Below are positions 7,910 through 17,254 of a stretch of DNA of 64,000 bases, piece by piece. This DNA comes from Candidatus Gastranaerophilales bacterium (lineage in GTDB: Bacteria; Cyanobacteriota; Vampirovibrionia; Gastranaerophilales; Gastranaerophilaceae), in assembly GCA_017415185.1 (NCBI GenBank), contig JAFQHZ010000006.1, positions 97,318-161,317 on the forward strand, written 5' to 3'. Both the position numbers and the translations under genes were made by a program. Within the stretch, counting starts at the first letter, position 1. Each line of letters opens with the position of its first letter. The notes beneath the pieces were generated by a model. It was not told the origin of the DNA and did not search any database. It saw nothing but the letters and a program-made list of their open reading frames with translations.

Positions 7910-9031
7910 TTAAGCAGTTACTGCCGATTTTTCAACAGCTTCGATTAAAACGCGAGCAACTTCTCTTTGTTCTTCTTCTGTAATTTCAGCAAACATTGGC
8001 AATGAAAGAACAAGTTTAGTGTTTTCTTCTGTTATTGGAAGCATGCCTTCTTTGAAGTTGTATTTTTCATGAACTTTTTGAAGATGCAATGGGATTGGAT
8101 AATATATCATCGCCCCAATTCCAGCATCGGCAAGCATTTTATGAACTCCATCTCTGTTTGGAATTTTAACAGTGTATTGATGATATACACAATATGTTGA
8201 ATCTAATTCTTTTGGAGTTTCAATTAAAGAACAGCTTTTGAATAATTCATTATACAATTTGGCATGTTCTCTTCTTGCGCTATTCCATTTATCGATATAT
8301 GGAAGTTTTACTCTTAAAATTGCAGCTTGAATTTCATCAAGGCGAGAATTTACACCGATTTCATCATGATGATATCTTATAGCACCGCCATGGTTTCTTA
8401 GCGCAATAACTCTATCTTTAATATATTGAGAATTTGTTGACAACAAACCGCCATCACCCATTGTGCCAAGGTTTTTAGTTGGATAGAAACTAAAGCAACC
8501 AACATCACCAATTGTACCAACTTTTCTTCCTTTATATTCAGCGCCAATTGCTTGACATGCGTCTTCAATTACAAACAAATTATGACGTTTAGCAATATCG
8601 ATAATTGGGTCCATATCGCAGGGTTGACCATACAAATGAACAGGAATAATTGCTTTTGTTTTTGGAGTGATTGCTGCTTCAATTTTTGCAGGATCAATAT
8701 TAAATGTATCAGGATCGATATCAACAAAAACAGGTTTAGCTCCAACAATTCCTATTGATTCAGATGTTGCAACAAAAGTGAATGCTGTTGAAATTACTTC
8801 ATCGCCTTCGCCTATATCTAACGCTCTTAGTGCCAAATGAAGAGCATCAGTTCCAGAGTTAAGTGCAACTGTGTGTTTGCAATCTAAATAATTGCACATT
8901 TCTTGTTCAAATTCTTTATTATTAGCCCCAAGGATATAAGAACCGCTTCTCATAACTTCTAAAACAGCGGCTTCAGCCTTAGCAGCAATTGTTTCGTATT
9001 GTCTTTTTGAATTAATAATAGGAATTTTCAT
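7910..9031 (-). CDS. DegT/DnrJ/EryC1-family sugar aminotransferase
   Basis: A 373-residue PLP enzyme of the sugar aminotransferase family that makes amino sugars for surface polysaccharides. Visible: ALNSGTDALHLALRAL, VIEDACQAIGAEY, and the PLP lysine in SFYPTKNLGTMGDGG, then GVNSRLDEIQAA. I chose ATG 9031 (MKIPIINSKRQYE) because AGGAG lies about 8 bases before it; a 9-residue upstream extension lacks a site. It may supply an amino sugar for the same envelope glycans as the WecA-like enzyme. The exact substrate cannot be read. Confidence 0.92.
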   Translation of the reverse strand: MKIPIINSKRQYETIAAKAEAAVLEVMRSGSYILGANNKEFEQEMCNYLDCKHTVALNSGTDALHLALRALDIGEGDEVISTAFTFVATSESIGIVGAKPVFVDIDPDTFNIDPAKIEAAITPKTKAIIPVHLYGQPCDMDPIIDIAKRHNLFVIEDACQAIGAEYKGRKVGTIGDVGCFSFYPTKNLGTMGDGGLLSTNSQYIKDRVIALRNHGGAIRYHHDEIGVNSRLDEIQAAILRVKLPYIDKWNSARREHAKLYNELFKSCSLIETPKELDSTYCVYHQYTVKIPNRDGVHKMLADAGIGAMIYYPIPLHLQKVHEKYNFKEGMLPITEENTKLVLSLPMFAEITEEEQREVARVLIEAVEKSAVTA

Positions 9032-9167
9032 ACTTTTCTCCTCGTTTATATTTCCCAATAGATTAATATTAGCACATTTTAGCTCATGGAGTTATAAAGA
9101 TTTCATTAAGATTTATGCAATTTTTTTTCTTCACGATTTTTATATATTCGAATTCACGAGAAAAAAT

Positions 9168-10550
9168 ATGAAAATATCGCATAATAACAATATAAATTTT
9201 GGCTACGACAAAAGGCTAAACCAAAAGTTAAATAATAGAATAAACAACAGCGAACAAACTCCAACCATAAAATTAATTGGAGAAATGAATTCAACTTGCA
9301 ATATGGCAGAATCATTGATTAATCAACTTGAAAACCCTAGTAATGGCGGAGTTGACAGAAACGAAGAGCAAATAAATATTCTTTTAAGTTATTTTTTAAC
9401 AACAAAAAGAACTCTTTGCCATTTGGTTGACAGAATTTTTCCCGATTTAAACTTTTTAAAAAGAACAATTGACACTCTCGACAAAGAAGAGGTCGAAAGA
9501 GCGATAATATACGAAAATGAGCCAAAAGAAGAAATCCAAAAACCATGTTATAAATGGAGAGAGATTCTTTTTCAAAGTTTAACCAACGATTTAGACAACA
9601 AACAAGCTTTATCAACCCCTAACGGATTAAGTGGTGTTGGTGTTGGTGTTGGGGAAGATGGAGCTCAAAGTTCAATCACGAAATTTGAACCATCTTCTTC
9701 TTCTCCAAAATCCCTTGATGACGTAGTTGGGCTTGATAAATATAGAAATAAAATAAGAAATTTTATCATTTTCCCTCTTGAACATCCGCAAGAAGCAAAA
9801 CAAAGAGAAATTAACTATGGCATTAAAATTCCAGGTTTTAGCGTTTTCTTTGGGCCCCCTGGTTGCGGAAAAACAATGCTTGCTGAAGCAATCGCAGCAG
9901 AATCGGGTTGCGAAATGTATAAACTTGATTTATCTCAAGTGGGCTCAACTTATGTCAATGGAACGGTTATAAACATTGCAAAAGCGTTTGGCGAGCTTGA
10001 AGAAATCGCCAAAAAATCAGACAAACCAATATTGCTATTTATGGATGAATTAGATTCGCTTTTAGCAAAAAGAGATGGCTCTGAATCAAAATCAGAAGAA
10101 GATAATAAAGTTGTGAACACGCTTTTACCTTTAATTACAGGAGCTCAAGATAAAAATATTTTAATCATTGGCGCAACAAATATGTTTGATTCACTTGACC
10201 CTGCTGTAATTCGAAGAATTAAATTTAAACCATATATTGGCTTACCAAATGAAAACGACATAAAAAAACTTTTAATTAAACAATTAAATACATTTAAAAT
10301 GGGGGAAAATCTTGCAAAAAACGACGAAGCATTAAATAGGCTTTCAAAAACATTATTAGGATATAGCCCATCAAACATTGTTGATATGGTTTCATTAGCT
10401 TCTGAGTGCGCATATTATGAAGAAAGAGAAGTGCTTGAAAAAGATTTTGAAACAGTATTAAAAGAAGGCGTTTGGCAAAAAATCAACGAAGATGATTATC
10501 TTCCTCAAAACAAAAAAGAAAACAAAACTATTAAAGGCTTTTTAGGCTAA
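9168..10550 (+). CDS. AAA ATPase with N-terminal INFG motif
   Basis: A 460-residue protein. Residues about 185-440 form one classical AAA module: Walker A GPPGCGKT (near 228), Walker B LLFMDELDS (near 288), GATN sensor and an RRIKF arginine-finger region. Spacing matches the Cdc48/FtsH/spastin clade. The N-terminal 180 residues are helical and unknown, start MKISHNNNINFGYDK (the recurring motif), and end in a Gly/Val linker (GVGVGVGEDG). No protease domain or membrane segment. Probably a protein-remodelling ATPase; substrate unknown. Confidence 0.85.
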   Translation: MKISHNNNINFGYDKRLNQKLNNRINNSEQTPTIKLIGEMNSTCNMAESLINQLENPSNGGVDRNEEQINILLSYFLTTKRTLCHLVDRIFPDLNFLKRTIDTLDKEEVERAIIYENEPKEEIQKPCYKWREILFQSLTNDLDNKQALSTPNGLSGVGVGVGEDGAQSSITKFEPSSSSPKSLDDVVGLDKYRNKIRNFIIFPLEHPQEAKQREINYGIKIPGFSVFFGPPGCGKTMLAEAIAAESGCEMYKLDLSQVGSTYVNGTVINIAKAFGELEEIAKKSDKPILLFMDELDSLLAKRDGSESKSEEDNKVVNTLLPLITGAQDKNILIIGATNMFDSLDPAVIRRIKFKPYIGLPNENDIKKLLIKQLNTFKMGENLAKNDEALNRLSKTLLGYSPSNIVDMVSLASECAYYEEREVLEKDFETVLKEGVWQKINEDDYLPQNKKENKTIKGFLG

Positions 10551-10619
10551 AAGCTTAGCTTGCTAAAATTTCCTTATTTTATTAAGATTAAAAAGGACGA
10601 ATAAAGGAAATTAAGACGA

Positions 10620-11834
10620 ATGGGAATTTTTGAAGAATTACAACAAAGGCAATTAATTGCCCAAATCACAAACGAGAAAGAAGTTAAAGACTTAATAAAT
10701 TCAGGCAATGCTCGTTTTTATATTGGTTTTGACCCAACAGCAGACTCGCTTCATGTGGGTCATTTTATGGCGCTTTGCTTAATGAAACGTTTGCAAATGG
10801 CAGGAAATAAGCCCATTGTCCTAATTGGCGGAGGAACAGGACACATCGGAGACCCTTCAGGACGTTCTGATATGCGCTCTATGATGAGTTCAGAAACGAT
10901 TGAACATAATTGCGAATGTTTTAAAAAACAAATGGAAAGATTTATCGAATTTGGCGAAGACAAAGCAATTATGGTAAACAACGCAAATTGGCTTTTAAAA
11001 TTAAACTATATCGAGCTTCTTCGTGAAGTGGGTGCTTGTTTTTCGGTAAACAATATGTTAAGAGCTGAATGCTATAAACAAAGAATGGAAAAAGGGCTAA
11101 GTTTCCTAGAATTTAACTATATGATTATGCAAGCTTATGATTTTTATTACTTAAATGAAAATTATAATTGTAACCTTCAATTTGGCGGCGATGACCAATG
11201 GTCCAACATGCTTGCTGGTTCAGATTTAATCAGAAGAAAAACTGGTCGTGATGCTCATTCAATGACAATCACTCTTTTAATGAATTCTCAAGGCAAAAAA
11301 ATGGGCAAAACTGCCTCAGGCGCAGTTTGGTTAGACAAAAACAAAACAAGTGTATATGATTTTTATCAATATTGGAGAAACGTTGAGGACGATGATGTTT
11401 TAAAGTGCATTAGAATGCTAACATTCCTACCATTAGAAGAAATTGAAAAAATGGAATCTTGGCAAGGAGCGCAACTCAACAAAGCAAAAGAAATTCTTGC
11501 TTACGAGCTTACAACTCTTGTTCATGGAGCTGAAGAAGCGCAAGCAGCTCAAGCAGCAGCAAAAGCTTTATTTGCAGGCGGCGGCGATGATTCAAACATG
11601 CCAACAACGCAATTAAACTTTGAAGGTGATGAAATTTCTTTGATTGATGTTTTAGTGCAAAGCAATCTTTGCGCAAGCAGAGGCGAAGCAAAAAAATTAA
11701 TACAACAAGGCGGAGTCTCAATTGAAGAAGAAAAAACATCTGATTTAGGTTATAAATTTAGCCGTGAAAGCCTAAAAGACGGGATAAAAATCAAAAAAGG
11801 CAAAAAAATATATCACAAAATTATCGTTAAATAA
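10620..11834 (+). CDS. tyrS: Tyrosyl-tRNA synthetase
   Basis: A 404-residue class I synthetase charging tRNA-Tyr. HVGH is present near residue 45 and the KMSKS loop reads KKMGKT (near 228), a variant seen in TyrS; GFDPTADSLHVGH and FGGDDQWSNMLAG are TyrS-specific. The C-terminal S4 RNA-binding domain spans about 335-400 (VLVQSNLCASRGEAKKLI). No good Shine-Dalgarno (GGAAATTAAGACGA before the ATG). Followed by its own terminator. Confidence 0.97.
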   Translation: MGIFEELQQRQLIAQITNEKEVKDLINSGNARFYIGFDPTADSLHVGHFMALCLMKRLQMAGNKPIVLIGGGTGHIGDPSGRSDMRSMMSSETIEHNCECFKKQMERFIEFGEDKAIMVNNANWLLKLNYIELLREVGACFSVNNMLRAECYKQRMEKGLSFLEFNYMIMQAYDFYYLNENYNCNLQFGGDDQWSNMLAGSDLIRRKTGRDAHSMTITLLMNSQGKKMGKTASGAVWLDKNKTSVYDFYQYWRNVEDDDVLKCIRMLTFLPLEEIEKMESWQGAQLNKAKEILAYELTTLVHGAEEAQAAQAAAKALFAGGGDDSNMPTTQLNFEGDEISLIDVLVQSNLCASRGEAKKLIQQGGVSIEEEKTSDLGYKFSRESLKDGIKIKKGKKIYHKIIVK

Positions 11835-11840
11835 TTTTTG

Positions 11841-11899
11841 AAAGTCATTGTTAAACTACTATAAATGTATTACATTTCTTAACAATGGCTTTCTTTTTT
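11841..11899 (+). terminator. tyrS terminator
   Basis: A 14-base arm AAAGTCATTGTTAA pairs with TTAACAATGGCTTT (one G-T wobble) around a 24-base loop, followed by TTTTTT. Confidence 0.8.
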
Positions 11900-11927
11900 A
11901 ATTTATTAAAGTTATTATAATCATGTT

Positions 11928-11977
11928 GTTAATGCTTCGGCTAGTATGCGAATTGGGGTCTGTACCCCATTTTTTTT
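11928..11977 (+). ncRNA. Candidate short RNA
   Basis: After the tyrS terminator a TATAAT (11916-11921) is followed by about 34 bases, then GGGGT-CTGT-ACCCC (11955-11968) and eight T. A second terminator with no gene between implies an independent transcript of about 50 bases, or a leader attenuator for the gene at 12056. Its layout, and a loose CTTC-GCTA-AATT likeness, recall 4456-4521. No good -35 is seen. Confidence 0.3.
11955..11977 (+). terminator. Orphan terminator before the 12056 gene
   Basis: A 5-bp GGGGT/ACCCC stem, 4-base loop, then A and eight T. It is the second terminator in a row after tyrS. Confidence 0.75.
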
Positions 11978-12055
11978 CCAAAAATCATACTTTTATACTA
12001 AACAAGAAGCAAAAAAATGTGGTAAACTCTATTTTGTGAAAGGAGTCTACCTTAA

Positions 12056-12523
12056 ATGGATACTAAAGACGAAAAATATTTAATTTTAGAACAATATAGA
12101 ATTTATTCAGAAGCGAAAGAAAAATTTATTGAAAGACAATTTTCAACAAATAGATTTTACTTGATTTTCAACCTTGTGCTTTTAATTTCAACATATATGT
12201 TAAGCACACTAACACCACACTATTCTCCTGCAATCGTTCTTTCAATTATTGGTTTTGCAGTAACTATAATGTGGTGGATGAACATTGACTCATATCAAAT
12301 GTTAATCAAGGTTAAATACGCAAAAGTTTTAGAATATCTTGAAACAAAACTTCCAGAACAACCATATCACAAAGAATTTGTTGATTATATGGAAATGAAA
12401 AAGAAAAATAATTTAATCGTATTTGGCGATTTCCAAAAATATTTAACATTAGCAATCGCTTTAGTTTATGTTATCCAATTCACATATAGCATAACAAAAT
12501 ACATCGAATTAAGATTAATTTAA
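12056..12523 (+). CDS. Small membrane protein, possibly RipA-like
   Basis: A 155-residue protein with three likely membrane segments (about 31-50, 60-78, 127-147) and a cytoplasmic loop containing WWMNIDSYQMLIKVKYAKVLEYLETKLPEQPYHKE. A Trp-Trp pair, a conserved Tyr, a K-Y/F-x-V run and an 'LE..LP..PY..E' segment resemble the RipA-type octameric inner-membrane proteins, a tentative match. AAAGGAG precedes the ATG. Alone between two terminators, so monocistronic. Confidence 0.65.
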   Translation: MDTKDEKYLILEQYRIYSEAKEKFIERQFSTNRFYLIFNLVLLISTYMLSTLTPHYSPAIVLSIIGFAVTIMWWMNIDSYQMLIKVKYAKVLEYLETKLPEQPYHKEFVDYMEMKKKNNLIVFGDFQKYLTLAIALVYVIQFTYSITKYIELRLI

Positions 12524-12540
12524 TTTAAAAATCAATAAAA

Positions 12541-12570
12541 AAAAGACCGCCTTTTAAAGCGGTCTTTTTT
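12541..12570. terminator. Bidirectional terminator
   Basis: AAAAGACCGC pairs with GCGGTCTTTT around an 8-base loop, with A- and T-runs outside. It directly adjoins the hisF stop codon. Confidence 0.85.
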
Positions 12571-13334
12571 TATCTTGTTTTGATGCCGTTATTTTTTAAA
12601 TCAGATTTCACTTTATCAATTGATAAAGTGTCATAATGAAAAATCGAAGCAGCAAGCGCAGCATCAACATTTGTCAAATTAAAAACATCAATAAAGTGCT
12701 TTGAATCAGCACCAGCCCCACCAGAAGCAATGACAGGAATATTAAGAGAATCTGATATTAATTTGTTTAATTCAATATCAAATCCTTTTTGCACTCCATC
12801 AAAATCCATTGAAGTAAGCAAAATTTCGCCTGCGCCCAATTCTTGAGCTTTTTTTGCCCAATCAAGTGCTTTAATTCCAGTGTTTATTTTCCCAGCATTA
12901 ATATGCACATAAAAATCACCATCAACCCTTTTAGCATCAAGCGCAACAACAATGCATTGCGAGCCAAAATAATTGGCAGTGGTTGAAATTATATCAGGAT
13001 TTTTAACCGCAGCAGAATTAAACGAAATTTTATCCGCACCAGCAGCCAAAATTGCTTTGATATCTTCTAAATCAGATATTCCGCCGCCAACAGTAAAGGG
13101 GATAAAAACTTCTTTTGCAACCCTTTCAACAAGCTCTACAACAGTTTTTCTTTTTTCATTTGTTGCGCTAATATCCAAGAAAACAAGCTCATCAGCACCC
13201 GATGACGAATATTTTTTCGCCAATTCAACAGGATCGCCAACAATTTTAAGATTTTCAAAATTAACCCCTTTGACTGTTTTTCCGTCTTTAACGTCTAAAC
13301 AAGGGATAATTCTTTTTGTTAAATTGTTGGTCAT
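12570..13334 (-). CDS. hisF: Imidazole glycerol phosphate synthase cyclase subunit
   Basis: A 254-residue TIM barrel that closes the imidazole ring in histidine synthesis using ammonia from HisH. IIPCLDVKDG places the first catalytic Asp, VPF..VGGGI appears as IPFTVGGGI, and LLTSMDFDGVQKGFD carries the second catalytic Asp. Length is typical. Its ATG lies 1 base after the GGDEF gene's stop, so the two are cotranscribed. No other his gene is in the window. Confidence 0.97.
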   Translation of the reverse strand: MTNNLTKRIIPCLDVKDGKTVKGVNFENLKIVGDPVELAKKYSSSGADELVFLDISATNEKRKTVVELVERVAKEVFIPFTVGGGISDLEDIKAILAAGADKISFNSAAVKNPDIISTTANYFGSQCIVVALDAKRVDGDFYVHINAGKINTGIKALDWAKKAQELGAGEILLTSMDFDGVQKGFDIELNKLISDSLNIPVIASGGAGADSKHFIDVFNLTNVDAALAASIFHYDTLSIDKVKSDLKNNGIKTR

Positions 13335-13335
13335 T

Positions 13336-14211
13336 TTAGCAACCTAGATTCATTTTTGAAAATTCAACAATTTTGTTTTTGCCTGATTGTTTTGCGTTGT
13401 AAAGCGCATGTTCAGCGTATCGAATCAATGTATTTGAATTTTCATCCACTGCTTCCATACATGGGAAAGAAGAAATTCCGCCTGAAATTGTGATTGGGTG
13501 TCTTTCTTCTTCATTCGCAGGAATAAATTCCATTTTTTCAACGTCTTTTCTAAATCTTTCAGCAAAAATCATTGCTTGTTGTTCTGTTGTTTCAGGAAGA
13601 ATAATAATAAATTCTTCATCGCCATAACGAGTTAAAACGTCTTCTTTACGAACAAGCGCAGAAAGCATTTGGGCAATTTTTCTTAATAAAATATCGCCCC
13701 AATCGTATCCATACATATCGTTTACAATTTTGAAATAGTCAATGTCTAATAATAAACAAGATAAACTTGTTCCATAACGTTTTGCACGAGAAATTTCAGC
13801 ATCAAGCCTATGGTGCAAATATTTTCTATTATATAAACCAGTTAATTCATCACAAATTGCTGTTTTTATTAGTTCTCTTTTAGTAACATAAGTTTTCAAC
13901 AAAGCATTCAAACGAACATTGAGTTCTGTTTCATTAATTGGTTTTTTAATAAAATCGTAACTTAACGCTCTAATTGTCAAATTCTCAGGAATTTCATTCA
14001 CAGGAGCAAGAACACAACATTCCAATTTTCTAACCGCACAAAATTCTCTGATTTTATCGGTATCCATATCTAAAATCAAAACGCCTGGATTATATTGTTT
14101 ATAGTTTTCCAATTCAGACGCACTAAACTCTCTTAATTCTGTTTCATCATCAAGCTTAATAAGACCCGCTAATTCGGAAGCGCCTGTTTCGCTATAAATA
14201 ACAATATTCAT
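13336..14211 (-). CDS. Receiver-like plus GGDEF-family protein, degenerate active-site loop
   Basis: A 291-residue protein. Residues 1-115 look like a pseudo-receiver domain; from about 125 it is a GGDEF domain (DELTGLYNRKYL, LDIDYFKIVNDMYGYDWGD). The signature loop reads RYGDEEF in place of RYGG(D/E)EF, so the second Gly is replaced by Asp. That Gly packs against GTP, so diguanylate cyclase activity is doubtful; it may bind GTP or c-di-GMP only. I start at ATG 14211, five bases after AAGGAG; an upstream GTG overlaps that site. Coupled to hisF with a 1-base gap. Confidence 0.88.
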   Translation of the reverse strand: MNIVIYSETGASELAGLIKLDDETELREFSASELENYKQYNPGVLILDMDTDKIREFCAVRKLECCVLAPVNEIPENLTIRALSYDFIKKPINETELNVRLNALLKTYVTKRELIKTAICDELTGLYNRKYLHHRLDAEISRAKRYGTSLSCLLLDIDYFKIVNDMYGYDWGDILLRKIAQMLSALVRKEDVLTRYGDEEFIIILPETTEQQAMIFAERFRKDVEKMEFIPANEEERHPITISGGISSFPCMEAVDENSNTLIRYAEHALYNAKQSGKNKIVEFSKMNLGC

Positions 14212-14366
14212 ATACACTCCTTAAATTTTACTAATTCTTGCTTTAGTATAACATATTTTTAATACCCAAAAACCAAATTTTCCCTCATATATCATTCAAA
14301 TATATTATGTTTTATTTCGAAGTATTTATTAAACTGTTATGGTAGTCAGATTATCGGTGTTTTGTA

Positions 14367-15560
14367 TTGTCCAATCCTTTAAAAAAGCAAACATTTAAAA
14401 AATATCAAGATATATATGAATACAACCACTCATATTGTGATTTTGCGCTAGAAACAAAGCCTGAAAGAAAAAGAATTCCACTAAAGAAAAAAAATAAAAA
14501 AGGCGGAAAAAAATTCCTCGCAATGCTTCTTGCGCTAACGTTTTTGGGTTCGTATGGATATTTTGTGTGTCCATATAATTTCAAAAGCTATTTTGAACCG
14601 CTTTATTTAAATAAAATTTTAAATAACAACATAAAAATAGACGCAAAAGAACTCGCAAGTCCAACAAAAGAATATATCCACAATTCATTTTTTATGGGCG
14701 AATATTTATTAACCCCAAGAGCAGAAAAAACAAAAGCCATAACTGATATTCAAATTGTTTCAGAAATGACTGATACAAAAAACAAGCTTCTTGAATTAGC
14801 AAAAAACTATCCAAAACTTGAACCAAGCATTTTCGTTTGGGAATATTCATCAGGCTCTGGTTTGGAAATTAATTCGGATACAATATTTCCATCTGCAAGT
14901 ATAATTAAAGTTCCAATTGCTTTTGAATTAATAAGATTAGTTGACAGAACTTCTGACACAATTAATCCGATTAATTTAACCGACAAAAGAATATTTAAAG
15001 AAGAATATAGAACGCTTGGTTCAGGAGATTTGCAATATACAAAAGGAGATGTTGCATATTCTTTAGATCATCTTGCAAATATTATGATTGCAAATTCTGA
15101 CAATTCAGCAACAAATATGCTTTTATATGAAATTGGCGGAATGGACAGTTTTAATCGTGAAATGAGAAATCTTGGCTTAAAAGCGACATCTATGGGTGAT
15201 TGGTTGCCAGATTTAGACGGAAACAACAAAATCACAGCAAGAGAAATTTCAAAAATTCTTTATAACATTGATAATCCAAATTATATTAATCCAAAATATA
15301 AAAATATTTTAAAAGAATACCTTGGAAACACAAAAAACACCCACTTAATAAAAGAAAAACTTCCACAAGACGTTATGGTGCTACACAAAACAGGAGATAT
15401 CGGCTCAATGTTAGGCGATAGCGGAATTGTTTACACAGATAACGGCAAAAAATATATAGTTACAATTTTAGCAAAAAGACCTCATAACGACTACGGCGCA
15501 AAATTATTTATTCAAGAAGCCTCTCTAATCATATATAACGACATTAAAGCGCTATTATAA
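14367..15560 (+). CDS. Membrane-anchored class A beta-lactamase-fold serine hydrolase
   Basis: A 397-residue protein with a Lys-rich cytoplasmic N-terminus, one membrane segment (about 51-70) and a periplasmic serine hydrolase domain. The three class A motifs are present with correct spacing: S178-I-I-K181, S244-D245-N246 and K341-T342-G343. This is the Beta-lactamase2-type family, so it could be a beta-lactamase or a penicillin-binding peptidase; the omega-loop ExxLN is not obvious, arguing against strong lactamase activity. The only possible start is TTG 14367 (an in-frame TAG lies at 14343), with no clear Shine-Dalgarno. Confidence 0.85.
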   Translation: MSNPLKKQTFKKYQDIYEYNHSYCDFALETKPERKRIPLKKKNKKGGKKFLAMLLALTFLGSYGYFVCPYNFKSYFEPLYLNKILNNNIKIDAKELASPTKEYIHNSFFMGEYLLTPRAEKTKAITDIQIVSEMTDTKNKLLELAKNYPKLEPSIFVWEYSSGSGLEINSDTIFPSASIIKVPIAFELIRLVDRTSDTINPINLTDKRIFKEEYRTLGSGDLQYTKGDVAYSLDHLANIMIANSDNSATNMLLYEIGGMDSFNREMRNLGLKATSMGDWLPDLDGNNKITAREISKILYNIDNPNYINPKYKNILKEYLGNTKNTHLIKEKLPQDVMVLHKTGDIGSMLGDSGIVYTDNGKKYIVTILAKRPHNDYGAKLFIQEASLIIYNDIKALL

Positions 15561-15567
15561 TTTTTTC

Positions 15568-15596
15568 TTGACTGATAAATCTAATTATTAGATAAT
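15568..15596 (+). promoter_or_regulatory. Promoter of the SLH-protein gene
   Basis: TTGACT (15568-15573), exactly 17 bases, then GATAAT (15591-15596), with AAGGAG before the ATG at 15649. A strong vegetative promoter by sequence. Confidence 0.7.
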
Positions 15597-15648
15597 TAGC
15601 TTATACTATTGTGTTACAAGTTTGTCAGATAAGAATAAGGAGTAAGTT

Positions 15649-17085
15649 ATGAAAAAAACTACACAAGCTTTATCTGTAACATTAGCATTATTTTTGACTT
15701 GCGCAGGCGTTATCGCTAAAGAACCTTGTGCTTGCAAAAAAGGTGAAAAAGTTCAAGTTTATGCTCACCCATCATTAATGAATGCAGATGCGACAGAATT
15801 TAAAGATGCAGATTCAATTTATAGAATCGGTGGCAAAGTTTTAAAACAAAAAAATAGACTAGGTTTCACAAATAAAGAAAATTTATATGTAAATGCATAC
15901 TCTAAAGACCTTTTAAACACTATGAGTGTTAGAAAAGGCGACAGAGATTTCGATATTAAAATGCCTATTTCAAGAGCTGAATTAGCATTTATGTTATCTC
16001 AAGGCTTAAACATGAGCCAAGTTAATGCAATCAAAGGTTACACAGATGTAACTAATGCATATTGGGCAAATGACGAAATCAACAAAGCAACTGCTGCTGA
16101 TGTTATGATTGGTTACCCTGATAAATCATTCAAACCAGACCAAGCAATCACAAAAGCAGAAGTTTTTGCTACAATTGCTAAATTAATTGAAGTTGATTAT
16201 GTAAACGATGGAAGCGCTCCAACAATCAACGGACAAAAAGTTGATGCTATTCCTACTTGGGCTTATGGTTGCACAAAAGAAGTTATCGCTTCTGGTTTAG
16301 TTGACAATATGCCTGATCCAAAAGCATTGTTTGCTAACCCATACTTATCAAGACATCAAGTAGCAACATTGGTTTCTGAATTAAGATTAAAATATGGTGC
16401 TAACGGCAAATTAATCGGCGACGCATTCAAAAACACAGGTGTACCTGTTGCAATCAAAGTTAAAATGTTAGACAGAGTTGACGCTAAACATTCTAACATT
16501 GGCGACAGATTCGTTGCTAAAACATTAGCTGAAGTTACTGTTGATGGCAAAACATTCCCAACAGGTTCAGAAGTATTTGGTCAAGTTGTAACAGTTCAAA
16601 GACCTGGTCTTGGCAAACACCCTGGAACAGTAACTGTTAAATTTACAGAAATCAAAAATGGCGATTGCACAGCTCATTTCCCTAAACAAATGACAAGCGC
16701 AACTGCTGACAAATTAAACAATCCAAACATCTTCGCTAGAATTCTTGGACTTCCATTAACAGCTGCTGCAAGAACAGTTGGCGTAACTGGTCGTGGAATT
16801 GGTCAAATCGTTAATATTACTGGAAACGGTTTAGAAGAATACGGCGATAGATTGTCAGATACATTAGTTGAAACATTCACAGGACACCTAGGACGTGGCG
16901 TTGCAAGCTTCGGCAACTCATTTGTAACACTAGGAAAAGGTGTTTATGGAATTGTTAAAACTGTTGTTTCAGGAACATTCGGCATTGTTTATGAAATTGG
17001 CGACGAATTGTTATACACAATCGTTCCATCAGTTTCAAACTCAGCTGCTTTGAATCCAAACGAAGAATTAACAGTAATATTTTAA
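15649..17085 (+). CDS. SLH-domain surface/envelope protein
   Basis: A 478-residue exported protein: signal peptide (cleavage near 24), one or two SLH repeats (about 95-245, with ISRAELAFMLSQGLN, GYTDV, AYWANDEINKA, GYPDKSFKPDQAITKAE) that bind pyruvylated peptidoglycan-linked glycan or anchor the outer membrane, and a beta-rich middle (about 265-350). The C-terminal region (about 360-460) is Gly-rich and weakly amphipathic (GRGIGQIVNITGNGLEE, GKGVYGIVKTV). Such SLH proteins are typical of Cyanobacteria and relatives. A strong promoter and AAGGAG suggest high expression. Confidence 0.88.
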   Translation: MKKTTQALSVTLALFLTCAGVIAKEPCACKKGEKVQVYAHPSLMNADATEFKDADSIYRIGGKVLKQKNRLGFTNKENLYVNAYSKDLLNTMSVRKGDRDFDIKMPISRAELAFMLSQGLNMSQVNAIKGYTDVTNAYWANDEINKATAADVMIGYPDKSFKPDQAITKAEVFATIAKLIEVDYVNDGSAPTINGQKVDAIPTWAYGCTKEVIASGLVDNMPDPKALFANPYLSRHQVATLVSELRLKYGANGKLIGDAFKNTGVPVAIKVKMLDRVDAKHSNIGDRFVAKTLAEVTVDGKTFPTGSEVFGQVVTVQRPGLGKHPGTVTVKFTEIKNGDCTAHFPKQMTSATADKLNNPNIFARILGLPLTAAARTVGVTGRGIGQIVNITGNGLEEYGDRLSDTLVETFTGHLGRGVASFGNSFVTLGKGVYGIVKTVVSGTFGIVYEIGDELLYTIVPSVSNSAALNPNEELTVIF

Positions 17086-17120
17086 ACCCGAGCGAAACGA
17101 GGGCAAAAGGATATGAAAAA

Positions 17121-17153
17121 AGAGGTCGAAGTGTTGAATTTCGGCCTCTTTTG
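17121..17153 (+). terminator. First terminator after the SLH gene
   Basis: AGAGGTCGAA pairs with TTCGGCCTCT (one wobble), loop of 9, then TTTT. Confidence 0.75.
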
Positions 17154-17166
17154 CAATTGGACTAAG

Positions 17167-17194
17167 GCGACGTGGGACAAAGTCCCTCAGGAGC
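17167..17194 (+). repeat. 28-base intergenic repeat, copy A
   Basis: Begins GCGACGTGGGAC and ends GTCCCTCAGGAGC, with a GGGAC/GTCCC inverted pair around AAA. The second copy is at 27326-27353, with one difference in the loop. Confidence 0.85.
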
Positions 17195-17226
17195 TAAACC
17201 CGAGTAAAGCAAGGATAAAAAATATA

Positions 17227-17254
17227 AAAGCCTCTTTTTAGAGAGGCTTTTTTT
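17227..17254 (+). terminator. Second terminator after the SLH gene
   Basis: AGCCTCT/AGAGGCT stem, short loop, seven T. Confidence 0.85.
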
